Shown: positions 23,981 to 32,900, numbered from the stretch's first letter. The stretch is DNA of 55,222 bases from Bdellovibrionia bacterium (GCA_030424665.1 JAUHWN010000001.1:1-55222); one strand, 5' to 3'. Numbers and translations are program-made. The notes: generated by a model from the letters alone, not told the origin.

Positions 23981-24001
23981 AAAAGGCGCTCATTTGCGCC
24001 T
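23981..24001 (-). terminator. Hairpin terminator after the 24085-25044 gene
   Basis: AGGCGC (23984-23989) / GCGCCT (23996-24001) around a 6-nt loop, followed on the minus strand by TTTTCG. The T-tract is short, so termination efficiency is uncertain. Confidence 0.55.
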
Positions 24002-24084
24002 CCTCGTCTACTCTTTTGACACCTGTTAGGTAGAAAACTAACACAGACCTTTTAGCTCTATTTCGAATCCTATTTTGGCTTCGC

Positions 24085-25044
24085 CTAATCGACTACAATT
24101 CCAGAGTCATTCACTACAGACTGTGGGTGATCCATCACTTTTCTAATAAAGTGAACTATTTCAATCCCTGAGGCTGTGATATTTTGAAGAATTACAAAAC
24201 CAGAATTGGTAACTACAACATTAAAGTCACCAAATTTCGGACTCTGATCACGAAAAAAAGTCTCTACGATGGGAGTTCGATTTTGTTTAACAACATTTAA
24301 AATCGCTGAATACTCTCTGACAAATCTTCGTTTTATTCTTATTGAGATATCATCACCTTCAAATTTTTTAATTCGCTCTAATACACTGAGAGTTAACGGA
24401 AAGATATCTGGGTGGTTCTCAGATAGAAGATGAGCTAAAAGTTTTTCTTCTTCGGTCAAACCTTTCATCATACCCATAGGATCTTCTGGAATAGAAAAAA
24501 TCAGACTAATACCAGAAACTCTCAATTCAGAGTCTAAAAAAATCGGCGCTTCTCCAGCCACGTAGTGCCAATTGAGCGATACTTTTCCTTGGTCGAGATT
24601 CCATGAATTTCCTCTTAGATTTATCACAATTGAGTATTGGTCAAAAACCTCGGCAAATTCCTGAACAATTGATGTAGGAACTTTGTCGATATCCAAAACA
24701 TGCCCGTTTTGAACAAATGGCTTTAATCCTCTGTTTTTAAAAAAATCAGTGACCATATCCATTTTTGCATCATCAAGCTGACCGATACTTAAATAAAAGA
24801 GAGGTTCATCTACAGAAAGTCTAAACAGTTTCGATATGGCCTCTCTATAAGCATCAATTTTTAATTGAAAGTCGCTCAAATCTCTCGGAGAGTTTACTGC
24901 TTTTAAGAGGCTCGTGTCCCCTTTAAAGGGGAAAACTTTTTGCTCTTCCAAAAATGATTTCTCACAAGATTTAGCTCTAACGGGTTCAGCGGTTAAACAG
25001 AGACTAATAATACTACAGCAACAGATAAAATAAATAATACGCAC
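24085..25044 (-). CDS. Secreted protein of unknown function
   Basis: 319 residues from GTG at 25044, preceded by AAAGG; the upstream open frame to 25239 has leader-like composition and includes repeat copy B. Signal peptide IIYFICCCSIISLCLTA, ending near VRAKSC. The mature protein is acidic and mostly mixed alpha/beta, with segments SVDEPLFYLSIGQLDDAKMD, VPTSIVQEFAEVFDQYSIVINLRGNSW and a C-terminal VVVTNSGFVILQNITASGIEIV. No family was recognised. It is in the leftward secreted-protein series. Its 3' end has a hairpin terminator, and a 28-bp repeat lies 140 bp before its start. Confidence 0.68.
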   Translation of the reverse strand: MRIIYFICCCSIISLCLTAEPVRAKSCEKSFLEEQKVFPFKGDTSLLKAVNSPRDLSDFQLKIDAYREAISKLFRLSVDEPLFYLSIGQLDDAKMDMVTDFFKNRGLKPFVQNGHVLDIDKVPTSIVQEFAEVFDQYSIVINLRGNSWNLDQGKVSLNWHYVAGEAPIFLDSELRVSGISLIFSIPEDPMGMMKGLTEEEKLLAHLLSENHPDIFPLTLSVLERIKKFEGDDISIRIKRRFVREYSAILNVVKQNRTPIVETFFRDQSPKFGDFNVVVTNSGFVILQNITASGIEIVHFIRKVMDHPQSVVNDSGIVVD

Positions 25045-25184
25045 TTCAAAAACCTTTCTACCAGTCGAAGTGTATTTATTACATTTTCTTGAACCCCACA
25101 AACTTATGACTCTTTTCGCAAAAGGATTTGTGGTTTTTCTGTGGTTTTTAAGCACTATTTTACTAGAACTTGAATTTCCTATCC

Positions 25185-25212
25185 TCAGGTAGAAGCTTCC
25201 TTTTGGTAGCGC
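25185..25212 (-). repeat. 28-bp dispersed repeat, copy B
   Basis: Exact match to 22827-22854 in the same orientation. It lies 47 bp past the stop of the 25259 gene and 140 bp before the 25044 start. It is immediately preceded (minus-strand direction) by the hairpin GCTCTC-N9-GAGAGC, so again it directly follows a stem-loop. The surrounding sequences are otherwise dissimilar. Confidence 0.7.
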
Positions 25213-25258
25213 TCTCGCGTAAACGGAGAGCTTAACCAAAATTCATATAAGGAAAAAG

Positions 25259-26350
25259 CTATTTCATTTCAGCGTTGAGTTCAAAATCAGAAATATGCAT
25301 TTCCACATCATGGAGCGAGGAAACCTCCCAACCAAAGTTAATAGAACTGATAACATATTGACCAAAAGATTCTTGAATCAATGGGGCTACATATTCGCTT
25401 GTTTTTCCATAATTAATGGCGCGGTTGAAAGCATCTTGTAAAATGGGACGAATATCGACCTCAAAATTGACCCAACTCTGATTGTGCAATTTAGATCGAG
25501 CATTACTCCCCGCTAAGTCAGCTAGGGCTACGTTGTACATATAACGCTTTTGTGGTTTATGCAAGAAATCACCATCCTCATAGTCTTTATCTCGGTTGCG
25601 TACATCAAAGTAGTTGATACTCAATCCATAGCCCTGGCCATGCCCGAGTGACTTATTTTTATCATCTCTCAGGTACTGTACATTTATATGAATTTTGAAG
25701 TGGGCCGTTGCTTTCGATTTATCCCATTCAGCCTCTCTAGCTGCGGTAATATTTTCTTTAGTCACACGAGTACCCATCTTTAGTAAGATCTTTTTAGTTT
25801 TCCCGAATTTAACTCCGTTCCCTAGGTCGGTGAGTTTTTGCGAAAACAGAAGGGCTGGATGTGGCGTTTCGTAGCAGGGGTCTTTTTCATGTTGCTCATA
25901 ACCCCAAACTCCACCATATTCCCTTGCTCCATTGACTCCCATTATGATTCCTCTTGAGCCAGAACCACTTTTTCCAATTTGAAAAACTTTGTAGTAATTT
26001 TCCCACCGATAGACATTGTTGCCATTATAAGAGCCATGACTCGAATACAAGTCAGCCTTTGAATTCCATTGTGCTAAACTCCATTTAAACGGCACTGCAT
26101 ATCTATTTTTCCCGCCATATCTAATGTTATGAGAGTCATCTACTGGCGAACTCTTGTAGGGTTGGCACTCATGGCCGTTAACGTATACAGGGTCAGCATC
26201 ATAGTCAGTGACTTGTTCAATTCTTGGGTCCTTAACTTCGATAGGATCCATATAGGTGATATCTTCAATCAAACTTTGAACTTCACCTGCTGATGATATC
26301 TGGTGAATTGAAATCAGAACGAAAAATACGATATAAAAGAAATTATTCAC
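25259..26350 (-). CDS. Secreted protein of unknown function
   Basis: 363 residues from GTG at 26350, with AAGGA 7 bp upstream; the ATG at 26365 would lack a site. Signal peptide FFYIVFFVLISIHQISSA, then GEVQS. The mature sequence is Trp/Tyr/Gly-rich with motifs WSLAQWNSKADLYSSHGSYNG, GSGSRGIIMGVNGAREYGGVWGYEQ and SWVNFEVDIRPILQDAF, ending INFGWEVSSLHDVEMHISDFEL. The alternating pattern suggests an all-beta jelly-roll, reminiscent of concanavalin-like polysaccharide-binding or lyase folds, but no catalytic signature was recognised. It diverges from lexA across 368 bp. Confidence 0.68.
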   Translation of the reverse strand: MNNFFYIVFFVLISIHQISSAGEVQSLIEDITYMDPIEVKDPRIEQVTDYDADPVYVNGHECQPYKSSPVDDSHNIRYGGKNRYAVPFKWSLAQWNSKADLYSSHGSYNGNNVYRWENYYKVFQIGKSGSGSRGIIMGVNGAREYGGVWGYEQHEKDPCYETPHPALLFSQKLTDLGNGVKFGKTKKILLKMGTRVTKENITAAREAEWDKSKATAHFKIHINVQYLRDDKNKSLGHGQGYGLSINYFDVRNRDKDYEDGDFLHKPQKRYMYNVALADLAGSNARSKLHNQSWVNFEVDIRPILQDAFNRAINYGKTSEYVAPLIQESFGQYVISSINFGWEVSSLHDVEMHISDFELNAEMK

Positions 26351-26718
26351 AACTAGTCCTTCCATTAACTACTCTTAATTTAAGAACACGACTCTATTGG
26401 AATAGTTTTGCAGGGTTTCAAAACTTCTCATTTTAAGACAGAGCATAGACCTTGATCTGCTTTAATTTTCACCATGACTCAGGGCTAGCTTTCTATTTTT
26501 GAACTATTTCAACTACTTATAAAAAAACGTCCAGAACTCAAAAAGTGCTTTGACTTACACATTTGTTACACATAACTTACATATAACTTATACATTACTT
26601 ACAAAAAACTTGTACACAGAGATTGAAACGCCCAAGAGAAAGAAGGATAACCAAAGACTCTATAAGTAAGTGTAAGCAAAGTCGAAGGAACGACTTTTAA
26701 CCCCATCGAGGACTCAAA
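26351..26718. other. 368-bp divergent region upstream of lexA
   Basis: AT-rich and without a coding frame. The left part (26351-26549) shows nothing beyond poly-A/T tracts and presumably the promoter of the leftward gene. The right part contains the TTGACT box and the 11-bp array (26550-26618), then two reversed GTAA copies (26666-26669, 26672-26675), then an about 40-bp leader ending in GAGGACTCAAA before the lexA ATG. Confidence 0.55.
26550..26618 (+). promoter_or_regulatory. Phased 11-bp direct-repeat array at the lexA promoter
   Basis: Six contiguous 11-bp units with consensus ACTTACAcATa begin at 26553, 26564, 26575, 26586, 26597 and 26608. TTAC recurs at 26555, 26566, 26577 and 26599, with TTAT at 26588 and TTGT at 26610. 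A TTGACT -35-like box (26550-26555) overlaps the first unit, so a protein bound here would sit over the promoter. TTAC is the half-site of the published Bdellovibrio LexA box (TTAC-N3-GTAA), and direct repeats at 11-bp period recall the alphaproteobacterial LexA box (GTTC-N7-GTTC). LexA autorepression is therefore the leading inference. Confidence 0.6.
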
Positions 26719-27495
26719 ATGGCAGAACACAGAGATGACTTAACTAATAGTATGAATGATGAGGATTTCAGCCAGGGCTTTGGCGATGAAACTCCGATTC
26801 AATCACTCACTGTCAAAGAAAAGCGAGTTCTAGAGTTTTTAGAAGTTTACATGAAAGAACGGGGCATTGCTCCCTCCTACAAAGAGGTGCAGCAGCATTT
26901 TGGATTTAAATCCATTAACTCCGTACAAAGATATTTTAAACAACTAGAGTCCAAGGGTTATATCCACATGCCCGGTGGAAATCGCAAAAGAGCCATTACC
27001 CTTTTGCAAAGCTCTGGAGCTCTACAAACACAGATCGACGACGGTGAAAGAGACGTTGAGGCTCCTCAATTAGCGCCTGAAGCATTGAGCCTTCCTTTAC
27101 TCGGTCGTGTGGCTGCTGGGATTCCTATCGAACGCATGGAGCACGATGAATTTGTGGATATCCCTGCCAGCATGATTCGCAACCCTGAGCGAACCTATGC
27201 TCTTCGGGTTGAAGGAGATTCCATGATTGAAGATGGAATCCTAGAAGATGACCTTCTTCTTGTACAAGAGCAACAGGAAGCAAGAGATGGAGAAATTATT
27301 GTGGCCGTGGTAGATAATGAAGCAACCGTAAAACACTTCTATCTGCATAGCCCGAAAAAACTAGAAGAACAGGGGCAAGATCCCCATTGTAATATTGAAC
27401 TTCGCCCCGCCAATAAAAGAATGAAATCTTTTTGGTACCGCTGGGATGAAGTAGAAATTCGCGGAATCGTCGTGGGACTGATCCGCCAGTTTTAA
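26719..27495 (+). CDS. lexA: LexA repressor
   Basis: SOS repressor with self-cleavage. 258 residues, longer than usual (about 200-240). There is an acidic N-terminal extension of about 28 residues, then a winged-helix DNA-binding domain (VKEKRVLEFLEVYMKERGIAPSYKEVQQHFGF, recognition segment SINSVQRYFKQLESKG, 66-80) whose recognition helix differs from the standard SPNAAEEHL type. The peptidase domain has cleavage site Ala133-Gly134 (RVAAGIP), Ser168 (GDSM) and Lys205 (ATVKHF). An insertion of about 20 residues (HSPKKLEEQGQDPHC) follows the catalytic Lys. It heads the imuA-imuB-dnaE2 cluster, with a 152-bp gap that contains its own ACTTACA copy. Confidence 0.95.
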   Translation: MAEHRDDLTNSMNDEDFSQGFGDETPIQSLTVKEKRVLEFLEVYMKERGIAPSYKEVQQHFGFKSINSVQRYFKQLESKGYIHMPGGNRKRAITLLQSSGALQTQIDDGERDVEAPQLAPEALSLPLLGRVAAGIPIERMEHDEFVDIPASMIRNPERTYALRVEGDSMIEDGILEDDLLLVQEQQEARDGEIIVAVVDNEATVKHFYLHSPKKLEEQGQDPHCNIELRPANKRMKSFWYRWDEVEIRGIVVGLIRQF

Positions 27496-27569
27496 AGTTG
27501 GATTAAAACTCCAATCGAGTTGTCAGAGATTCCTCTTGGATAACTCTTACTCTCTCAAGTGAGAGCTAT

Positions 27570-27580
27570 ACTTACATTTT
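27570..27580 (+). promoter_or_regulatory. Single lexA-array-like unit upstream of imuA
   Basis: ACTTACATTTT matches the 11-bp unit of the lexA promoter array and lies 68 bp before the imuA GTG. A nearby CTCTC...GAGAG hairpin and another TCTTAC (27546-27550) are in the same gap. No TTAC-N3-GTAA or TTAC-N7-TTAC pair is formed here, so the call as an operator is weak. Confidence 0.35.
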
Positions 27581-27647
27581 GAATTTTTCACTGATTGGTC
27601 TTTTTGTAGCTTAAGACTAAACAGATTTAGTTTATATAAGGTTTATT

Positions 27648-28373
27648 GTGGAAACAAAAGAACAGAAACTACAACAACTCAAGAGCCAACTCTCATCCCA
27701 GCTGCTGAATGATCAGTATGTGGCCGCTCCCCAGGGTGTTCCCACTGGCATTCAGCAGTTGGATGAGTTCCTGTTTTGGCAGGGCTTTCCTAAAAATGGA
27801 ATTTCCCTGATCAATGCTGCTCCTGGCTTAGGAGCTACCTCCTTCTGGTTGCGCGCAGCTAGAGAGGTCAGTAATAGTGCGCGCTGGTCTGCCTGGATTA
27901 ACATCGGCGAGGATTCAAGCTCAAGTCTTCTCTTGAATCCTTTGCCGTTGTGGCAGAGTGGAATCGATTTGTCCCGCCTTCTTGTTGTGCAATCTCCCCT
28001 AGACAGCAAGAAGGTGTTTTTTTCTCTGCAAGAAGTAATGAGTTGTGAGCTCTTTGACTTGATCGGCTGTGACCTTAGCACCGTACAATTGAAGCGCTAC
28101 CAATTAGAACGCCTACAAAGACTCAGTCGCAAACATAAGACGGCTTTGATCTTACACAACTCCCAAGGGCACCGCTATAGCCCGCAACTGTTCTCAATGA
28201 TTCTTAAATTAGAAAGCAAAAAAATAACTATCAACCGGGCCCTATACAGACCCACCCCCCACTTTATCAGGAGGATCGAGTATGCGAATTTTATGTCTCA
28301 ACTTACACAAGGAATGCAAGGCATCTCTAGCAGAGGTTTTTCTCAAGTTCAGCCCTTGCGTACAGTATCGTAG
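27648..28373 (+). CDS. imuA: ImuA, RecA-like mutagenesis cassette protein
   Basis: 241 residues, GTG start with AAGG upstream. RecA-superfamily ImuA (SulA-like) features: GIQQLDEFLFWQGFPKNGISLINAAPGLGATSFWLRAA, which replaces a canonical Walker A with APGLGATS, then ARWSAWINIGED, LLVVQSPLDSKKVFFSLQEVM and SCELFDLIGCDLSTVQLKRYQLERLQRLSRKHKTALIL. ImuA is known to support ImuB/ImuC translesion synthesis and SOS mutagenesis. The last 92 bp overlap the start of imuB in another frame, unusually long for coupled genes. The order lexA-imuA-imuB-dnaE2 is the classical inducible mutagenesis cassette. Confidence 0.88.
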   Translation: METKEQKLQQLKSQLSSQLLNDQYVAAPQGVPTGIQQLDEFLFWQGFPKNGISLINAAPGLGATSFWLRAAREVSNSARWSAWINIGEDSSSSLLLNPLPLWQSGIDLSRLLVVQSPLDSKKVFFSLQEVMSCELFDLIGCDLSTVQLKRYQLERLQRLSRKHKTALILHNSQGHRYSPQLFSMILKLESKKITINRALYRPTPHFIRRIEYANFMSQLTQGMQGISSRGFSQVQPLRTVS

Positions 28374-29592
28374 CCCCAATCTTATTTTCATCGATATCAC
28401 TAAGAGTGTTCCTCTTTTTGAGAGCGAAGAAAATATCCTGAAACAGGCCATTGAAACGGCAGAAGAACTTATCGGACCAGCCAATGGAGCCATCGCCAAT
28501 ACCACCTATACGGCCCAAACCTTTGCCACAATGTACGACGAGTTTATCTCAAGTCCCGCCGATGAAATGGAACAAATAAAAGCTTTAGCCATTAACTGTC
28601 TAAAATATTTTGAAGGATTAAAATATTGGGAGAAAGAAAGAAATGTTGAACAAGTTATTTCGCAACTTTATTTACTGGGCCTTAATAAGCTGGGGGACCT
28701 CTGGCGTTTTGATCAAACGGATTTCGAGGAACGCTGGGGAAACCTGGGCAGGCTCCTTTACCGCAAACTTCACGGGCTTGAGGAGCAAGTCATATCTCCA
28801 CTTCGACCGAGCGAGCATATTCTCGACTACCGCTATATGGATTTCCCGGTTTCCATGCTCCCTCTCCTTATGCGCCAAGTGGAAGTCTCCCTCAAACACC
28901 TCTTTGCCCGACTCCAAGCCAGAGCCCTCTTTGCCTACAAGATTCAACTCCGACTCTATTGTGAGTACTCTAATGCTCATCATTGCCTTGATCTAGAGCC
29001 ATCCACTCCCAATAGAAACCTGGAGCTATTCACGACCCTGATGGAGAATAAACTCAATGGGCTCAATTTAGAAAACCCCATTCGTGAATACGAAATTGAA
29101 GTGAAGAGTATCCCAGAAAAAGAGCACCAGTTGAACTTCTTTGAGCCCCAGGTTCGTGACGAAGATCGCTTGCAGGTTTTAGTTAGCGTCTTACAACAAA
29201 GTTCTTTTCAAGCGGGATTCTTTAATATGCAGGATTCAATTCTACCGGAAGACTCTTGGAGTGTTCGTGCTGAAAAGTCCGATTTTACTCCCATAGAAAC
29301 CACTTACGAAGAAGAGGGTGGTGCCTTAAGAGTGGTTCCAGCCTATAGCGAAGGACTTGTTGAAGCTCCTCGCCCCTCAAGAATTTTATCAGACCCAGAA
29401 AGGCTCAGTCCTTTCGAGGTTCGTGGAATGAAGTTTTTAACAACAACACCTATTGAAAGATTGGAGGATGAATGGTGGGACGTGCACCAAGAAAGAGATT
29501 ATTATTTTGCCCTCTCTCCGGCCGGGCAATGTTTGTGGATATTTCAGGATACTAGTAGTCAGGAATACTTCCTACACGGCTATTTCGACTAG
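28282..29592 (+). CDS. imuB: ImuB, catalytically inactive Y-family polymerase homologue
   Basis: 436 residues. Adaptor that links DnaE2 to the beta clamp and ImuA. The N-terminal palm shows LIFIDITKSVPLFE, but the acidic catalytic residues of true Pol IV/V are absent, as expected for ImuB. Helix-hairpin-helix-like LYLLGLNKLGDLWRF; a clamp-binding peptide QLNFF at 283-287; the ImuB C-terminal block IERLEDEWWDVHQERDYYFAL...CLWIFQ...YFLHGYFD. AGGAGG 6 bp before the ATG makes this start secure although it lies inside imuA. The stop codon overlaps the first bases of the long inverted repeat that follows. Confidence 0.9.
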   Translation: MRILCLNLHKECKASLAEVFLKFSPCVQYRSPNLIFIDITKSVPLFESEENILKQAIETAEELIGPANGAIANTTYTAQTFATMYDEFISSPADEMEQIKALAINCLKYFEGLKYWEKERNVEQVISQLYLLGLNKLGDLWRFDQTDFEERWGNLGRLLYRKLHGLEEQVISPLRPSEHILDYRYMDFPVSMLPLLMRQVEVSLKHLFARLQARALFAYKIQLRLYCEYSNAHHCLDLEPSTPNRNLELFTTLMENKLNGLNLENPIREYEIEVKSIPEKEHQLNFFEPQVRDEDRLQVLVSVLQQSSFQAGFFNMQDSILPEDSWSVRAEKSDFTPIETTYEEEGGALRVVPAYSEGLVEAPRPSRILSDPERLSPFEVRGMKFLTTTPIERLEDEWWDVHQERDYYFALSPAGQCLWIFQDTSSQEYFLHGYFD

Positions 29593-29768
29593 CGAAGAAA
29601 GGAGCGGTAGAATCTATGGCGTTGGTGGGCCGCTTGCTCGATCGAGGTACTTAAGTACATCTCCTCGCGCACTTTCCCCACCGGCCTTATATCTTCTACC
29701 GCTTCTTTCTTCGCTTAAGTGATTCTCCTTTCTGGGTGAAGAAGGGAGACGCTTCTTTCTTCGCTTAA
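29591..29768 (+). repeat. Long inverted repeat with a duplicated 3' arm between imuB and dnaE2
   Basis: The arm at 29591-29612 pairs with 29694-29715 over 22 positions (21 Watson-Crick plus one G-U). Inside are nested pairs GGTGGG/CCCACC (29624-29629/29677-29682), CGAGG/CCTCG (29643-29647/29663-29667) and the palindrome GTACTTAAGTAC. The last 15 nt of the 3' arm lie within an exact 18-bp duplication, repeated at 29751-29768, which could pair instead with 29591-29605. A separate hairpin (29724-29733/29740-29749) lies between the two 3' arms. It could be an RNA switch or processing element, or the remnant of a small inverted-repeat element. Confidence 0.6.
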
Positions 29769-29951
29769 TGCTTATAAAACTTTAGAAACGGAGTGGATAT
29801 GAAAAAGAATAAAAATGAAAATCAACTGTCGACGAAGAAAAGTAGTGGCTTAAAGAACTTTGCTTACCTTCTATTGAAAACATCCCACTAAATACTTTCC
29901 CCAGATACTCCTCTTGTACGACACCAGGGCCATGAATGATTTACTGCAACT
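29593..29951. other. 359-bp spacer between imuB and dnaE2
   Basis: It holds the inverted repeat (29591-29768), a 30-codon ORF with a good ribosome site (29799-29891), and an about 60-bp stretch with the mini-ORF at 29932-29967 overlapping the dnaE2 start. Such a long, structured gap inside an imuAB-dnaE2 cassette is uncommon. Confidence 0.5.
29799..29891 (+). CDS. Possible 30-residue basic peptide upstream of dnaE2
   Basis: ATG at 29799 is preceded by GGAG with a 5-bp spacer, one of the better ribosome sites in this section. The product begins MKKNKNENQLSTKKSSG, is Lys/Asn-rich and ends KNFAYLLLKTSH, giving a basic head and a short hydrophobic tail. It starts 30 bp after the duplicated inverted-repeat arm and ends 60 bp before dnaE2. 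It might be a leader peptide affecting dnaE2 expression, a small protein, or chance. There is no homology to draw on. Confidence 0.35.
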   Translation: MKKNKNENQLSTKKSSGLKNFAYLLLKTSH

Positions 29952-32900
29952 ATGCTATCAAAAATAAAATCAAAGAAATCCCAGAAAGGTTGCAAAAATG
30001 ACCTTTCCCTAGTGAGTCCCGATCACTATCTGACTTACTCTGGGACCACTCGTTTTGTAGAACTTCTGGGTCGTTCTAATTTTTCTTTTCTACAAGCCGC
30101 CTCCCACCCAGAGGAAATGGTCGAAAAGGCCCAGGAACTCAATTATGCTGGCTTTTGCCTTTCAGACCTTAATGGCATGTACGGTGTGGTTCGAGGCTTC
30201 AAGGCAGCCTACAATAAATCATCTTTCGAAGAACATTCCTATAGCTCAAGTTTTGAGAATTTTAAATATATCATTGGTAGTGAACTCACCCTCACCGATA
30301 GTTCTAATATCGTCCTTGTTCCTATTAATAAGAACGGCTATTCAAACCTTTGTCGTCTCATTACCCAAGCCAAACGCCATGTGGATAAGGGTTTTTCTGG
30401 TCTCTCTTTAAAAGAAGTACTCGATCATAACGAAAACCTAATAATCTTTGCCCTTCCCCCTTGGGATGTGGATAAACTTGTGCAAATTCGGGATATCTTT
30501 GGTGACAGACTTTATATTCCAGTTTGGAAAGACTTTTCCTGGGAATCTATTCAGCTTTATCAACAAGCTCTACAACTTGAAAAGCAAGGGGGATTTGAAC
30601 TCTTTGCCACACAAAGACCACTCATGCATCAACCAGATCGGAAACCCCTGCTCGATGTCTTAACCTGTATCTTTCACAAATGCCAACTCAAAGAAGCAAA
30701 GACCCGCCTCACCGGTAATCGAGAACGTTTTCTACGCCCCCTCGATCAGCTGGCTTTCCTATGGAAAGATCGTAAAGATCTTTTAGAAAAAACTCTGAAA
30801 ATTGCCGATCGCGTGCAATTTAAGCTCACTGAACTCAAGTACATCTATCCTCAAGATTATTTACCACCAGGGAGTTCAGCTCCAAAGTTTCTACGACAAA
30901 AAGTCGCAGAAGGACTAAAATGGCGCTATCCAAAAGGAATTCCTAAAAAAATTATTCAACTCATAGAGCATGAGCTAAAGCTAATTAATGAACTCAACTA
31001 CGAAGATTATTTTTTAACTCTCTGGGATATTTGTGAGTTTGCAAAAAAACAAGATATTCTCTATCAAGGCCGGGGCTCTGCAGCCAATTCAGTTGTCTGT
31101 TATGCCTTAGGTTTAACGAACGTCGATCCCACCCAAGTCGATTTACTATTTGAGCGTTTTATTTCGAAAGAACGAGGTGAGCCTCCCGATATTGATATCG
31201 ACTTTGAACACAATCGTAGAGAAGAGGTCATTCAGTACATCTACAAAAAATACGGAGCGGATCATGCCGCCATGGTTTGTACAGTGATTTGCTACCGCTC
31301 ACGCATGGCTTTGCGTGAAACCTCAAAGGTTATGGGTGTACCCAATAATAAAATAAATGCCATGGTTAAATTTATGGGTCGAGAGGGACTTTCTCGTCTC
31401 GTTGAAAACCCAGAGAAGGTGGCTGAATTCAATCTCTCGCCCCAAGAGTTTCAGCATGTCCTACGCCTCAGCATGGAACTTCAGGGTTTTCCAAGACATT
31501 TAGGAATTCACACCGGCGGCTTTGTAATTTCACAAAACCCCGTTGTCGAAATTGTTCCCGTTGAAAAGGCTAGTATGCAGGATCGCTATGTCATTCAATG
31601 GAATAAAGATGATGTTGAGGCCTTAAAACTTATGAAGATAGATGTACTCGGCCTCGGTATGCTCTTCGCCCTTAAAAAGTGTTTAGACCTCCTTAAAAAG
31701 CATAAAGGCATTGAGTGGAATTTGGCACAAATCCCCAAAGAAGACCCTGAAACCTATAAGATGATTCAAGAAGCTGACACCGTAGGCGTCTTTCAAATTG
31801 AATCTCGAGCACAAATGTCTCTTCTCCCCCGACTCAAACCGGCCAACTATTACGACTTGGTTGTTGAAATTGCTATTGTCCGCCCCGGCCCCATCCAAGG
31901 GGGAATGGTTCACCCCTATGTTCGAAGAAGACAAGGCCTCGAGAAAGTCACTTATGCTCACCCCGCCCTCAAAAGAGTTCTTGAAAAAACCTTTGGCGTT
32001 CCCATTTTTCAGGAGCAGATTATGCAAATTGCTGTCGAAGTCGCTGGCTTCACGCCCGGGGAGGCCGATGAACTCAGACGAATCATGTCCAGTGCCTGGA
32101 AGAGAAAGACTCTCATGGATGGTTTAAGAAAACGCATTTTAACGGGCATGATGAAAAATGGCATTCAGCAAAGCTATGCCGAACAAATTTATAAAACTAT
32201 TAAAGGTTTTTCGGCCTATGGCTTTCCAGAAAGTCATTCAGCAAGTTTTGCCTTAATATGCTATGCGAGTTGTTACCTTAAGCGCCATCATCCAGAAAGT
32301 TTCACCTGTGCTCTCCTTAACAGCCAGCCCATGGGGTTCTATTCACCGAGAGCACTAATTTCAGATGCACAAAGGCACGGCGTTGAGTTTTTTCCGCTGG
32401 ATATCAATCAGTCTTCAGATGAATACACTTTAGAAAGAGATCGTAACGGTCTATTAGGAATTCGTGTCGGCCTTAACGCAATCTATGGGTTGCGAGATCA
32501 CGAAATTCAGAAGATCTTAAAAAGTCGTCATGAACAGGGGGCTTTTAAAAATATTGAAGACCTTATACAAAGAACCAACTTACAAAAGAATTCTCTCATT
32601 TATCTAGCAACCTCTGGAGGCCTCGAGTCTCTTGGTCTCAATGCTAGACAGGCTCTGTGGCTCATCCCCAGCTTAAACCTTGATCCCAATAGCCTCTTTT
32701 TTGGAAAACCCGAAAGGAAACTTGAGAGTACCAGCAATGTGAGCCCGCTTATTCCCCGCGAAGGAACTTGGGATCGTCTCAATCGAGAATATCAAACTAA
32801 AGGATACTCAATCACTGACCATCCTCTTTCTGTCATTCGCCCTTATATTGATTTTCTCAATCAAAAACTCGTGACGAAATCTCAAAGCCCTTTTTATACG

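Noticed and set aside
26553-26618. CRISPR array or replication-origin iterons
   Set aside because: Units are 11 bp without spacers, no cas or replication-initiator gene is near, and the array sits exactly on the lexA promoter.
26350-26718. Canonical Bdellovibrio-type LexA box TTAC-N3-GTAA
   Set aside because: I looked for it on both strands and did not find it; only direct TTAC repeats and two separate GTAA copies are present.
29591-29715. Miniature inverted-repeat transposable element
   Set aside because: The 22-bp ends fit, but no target-site duplication is visible and there is no second copy in this window; kept only as an alternative explanation.
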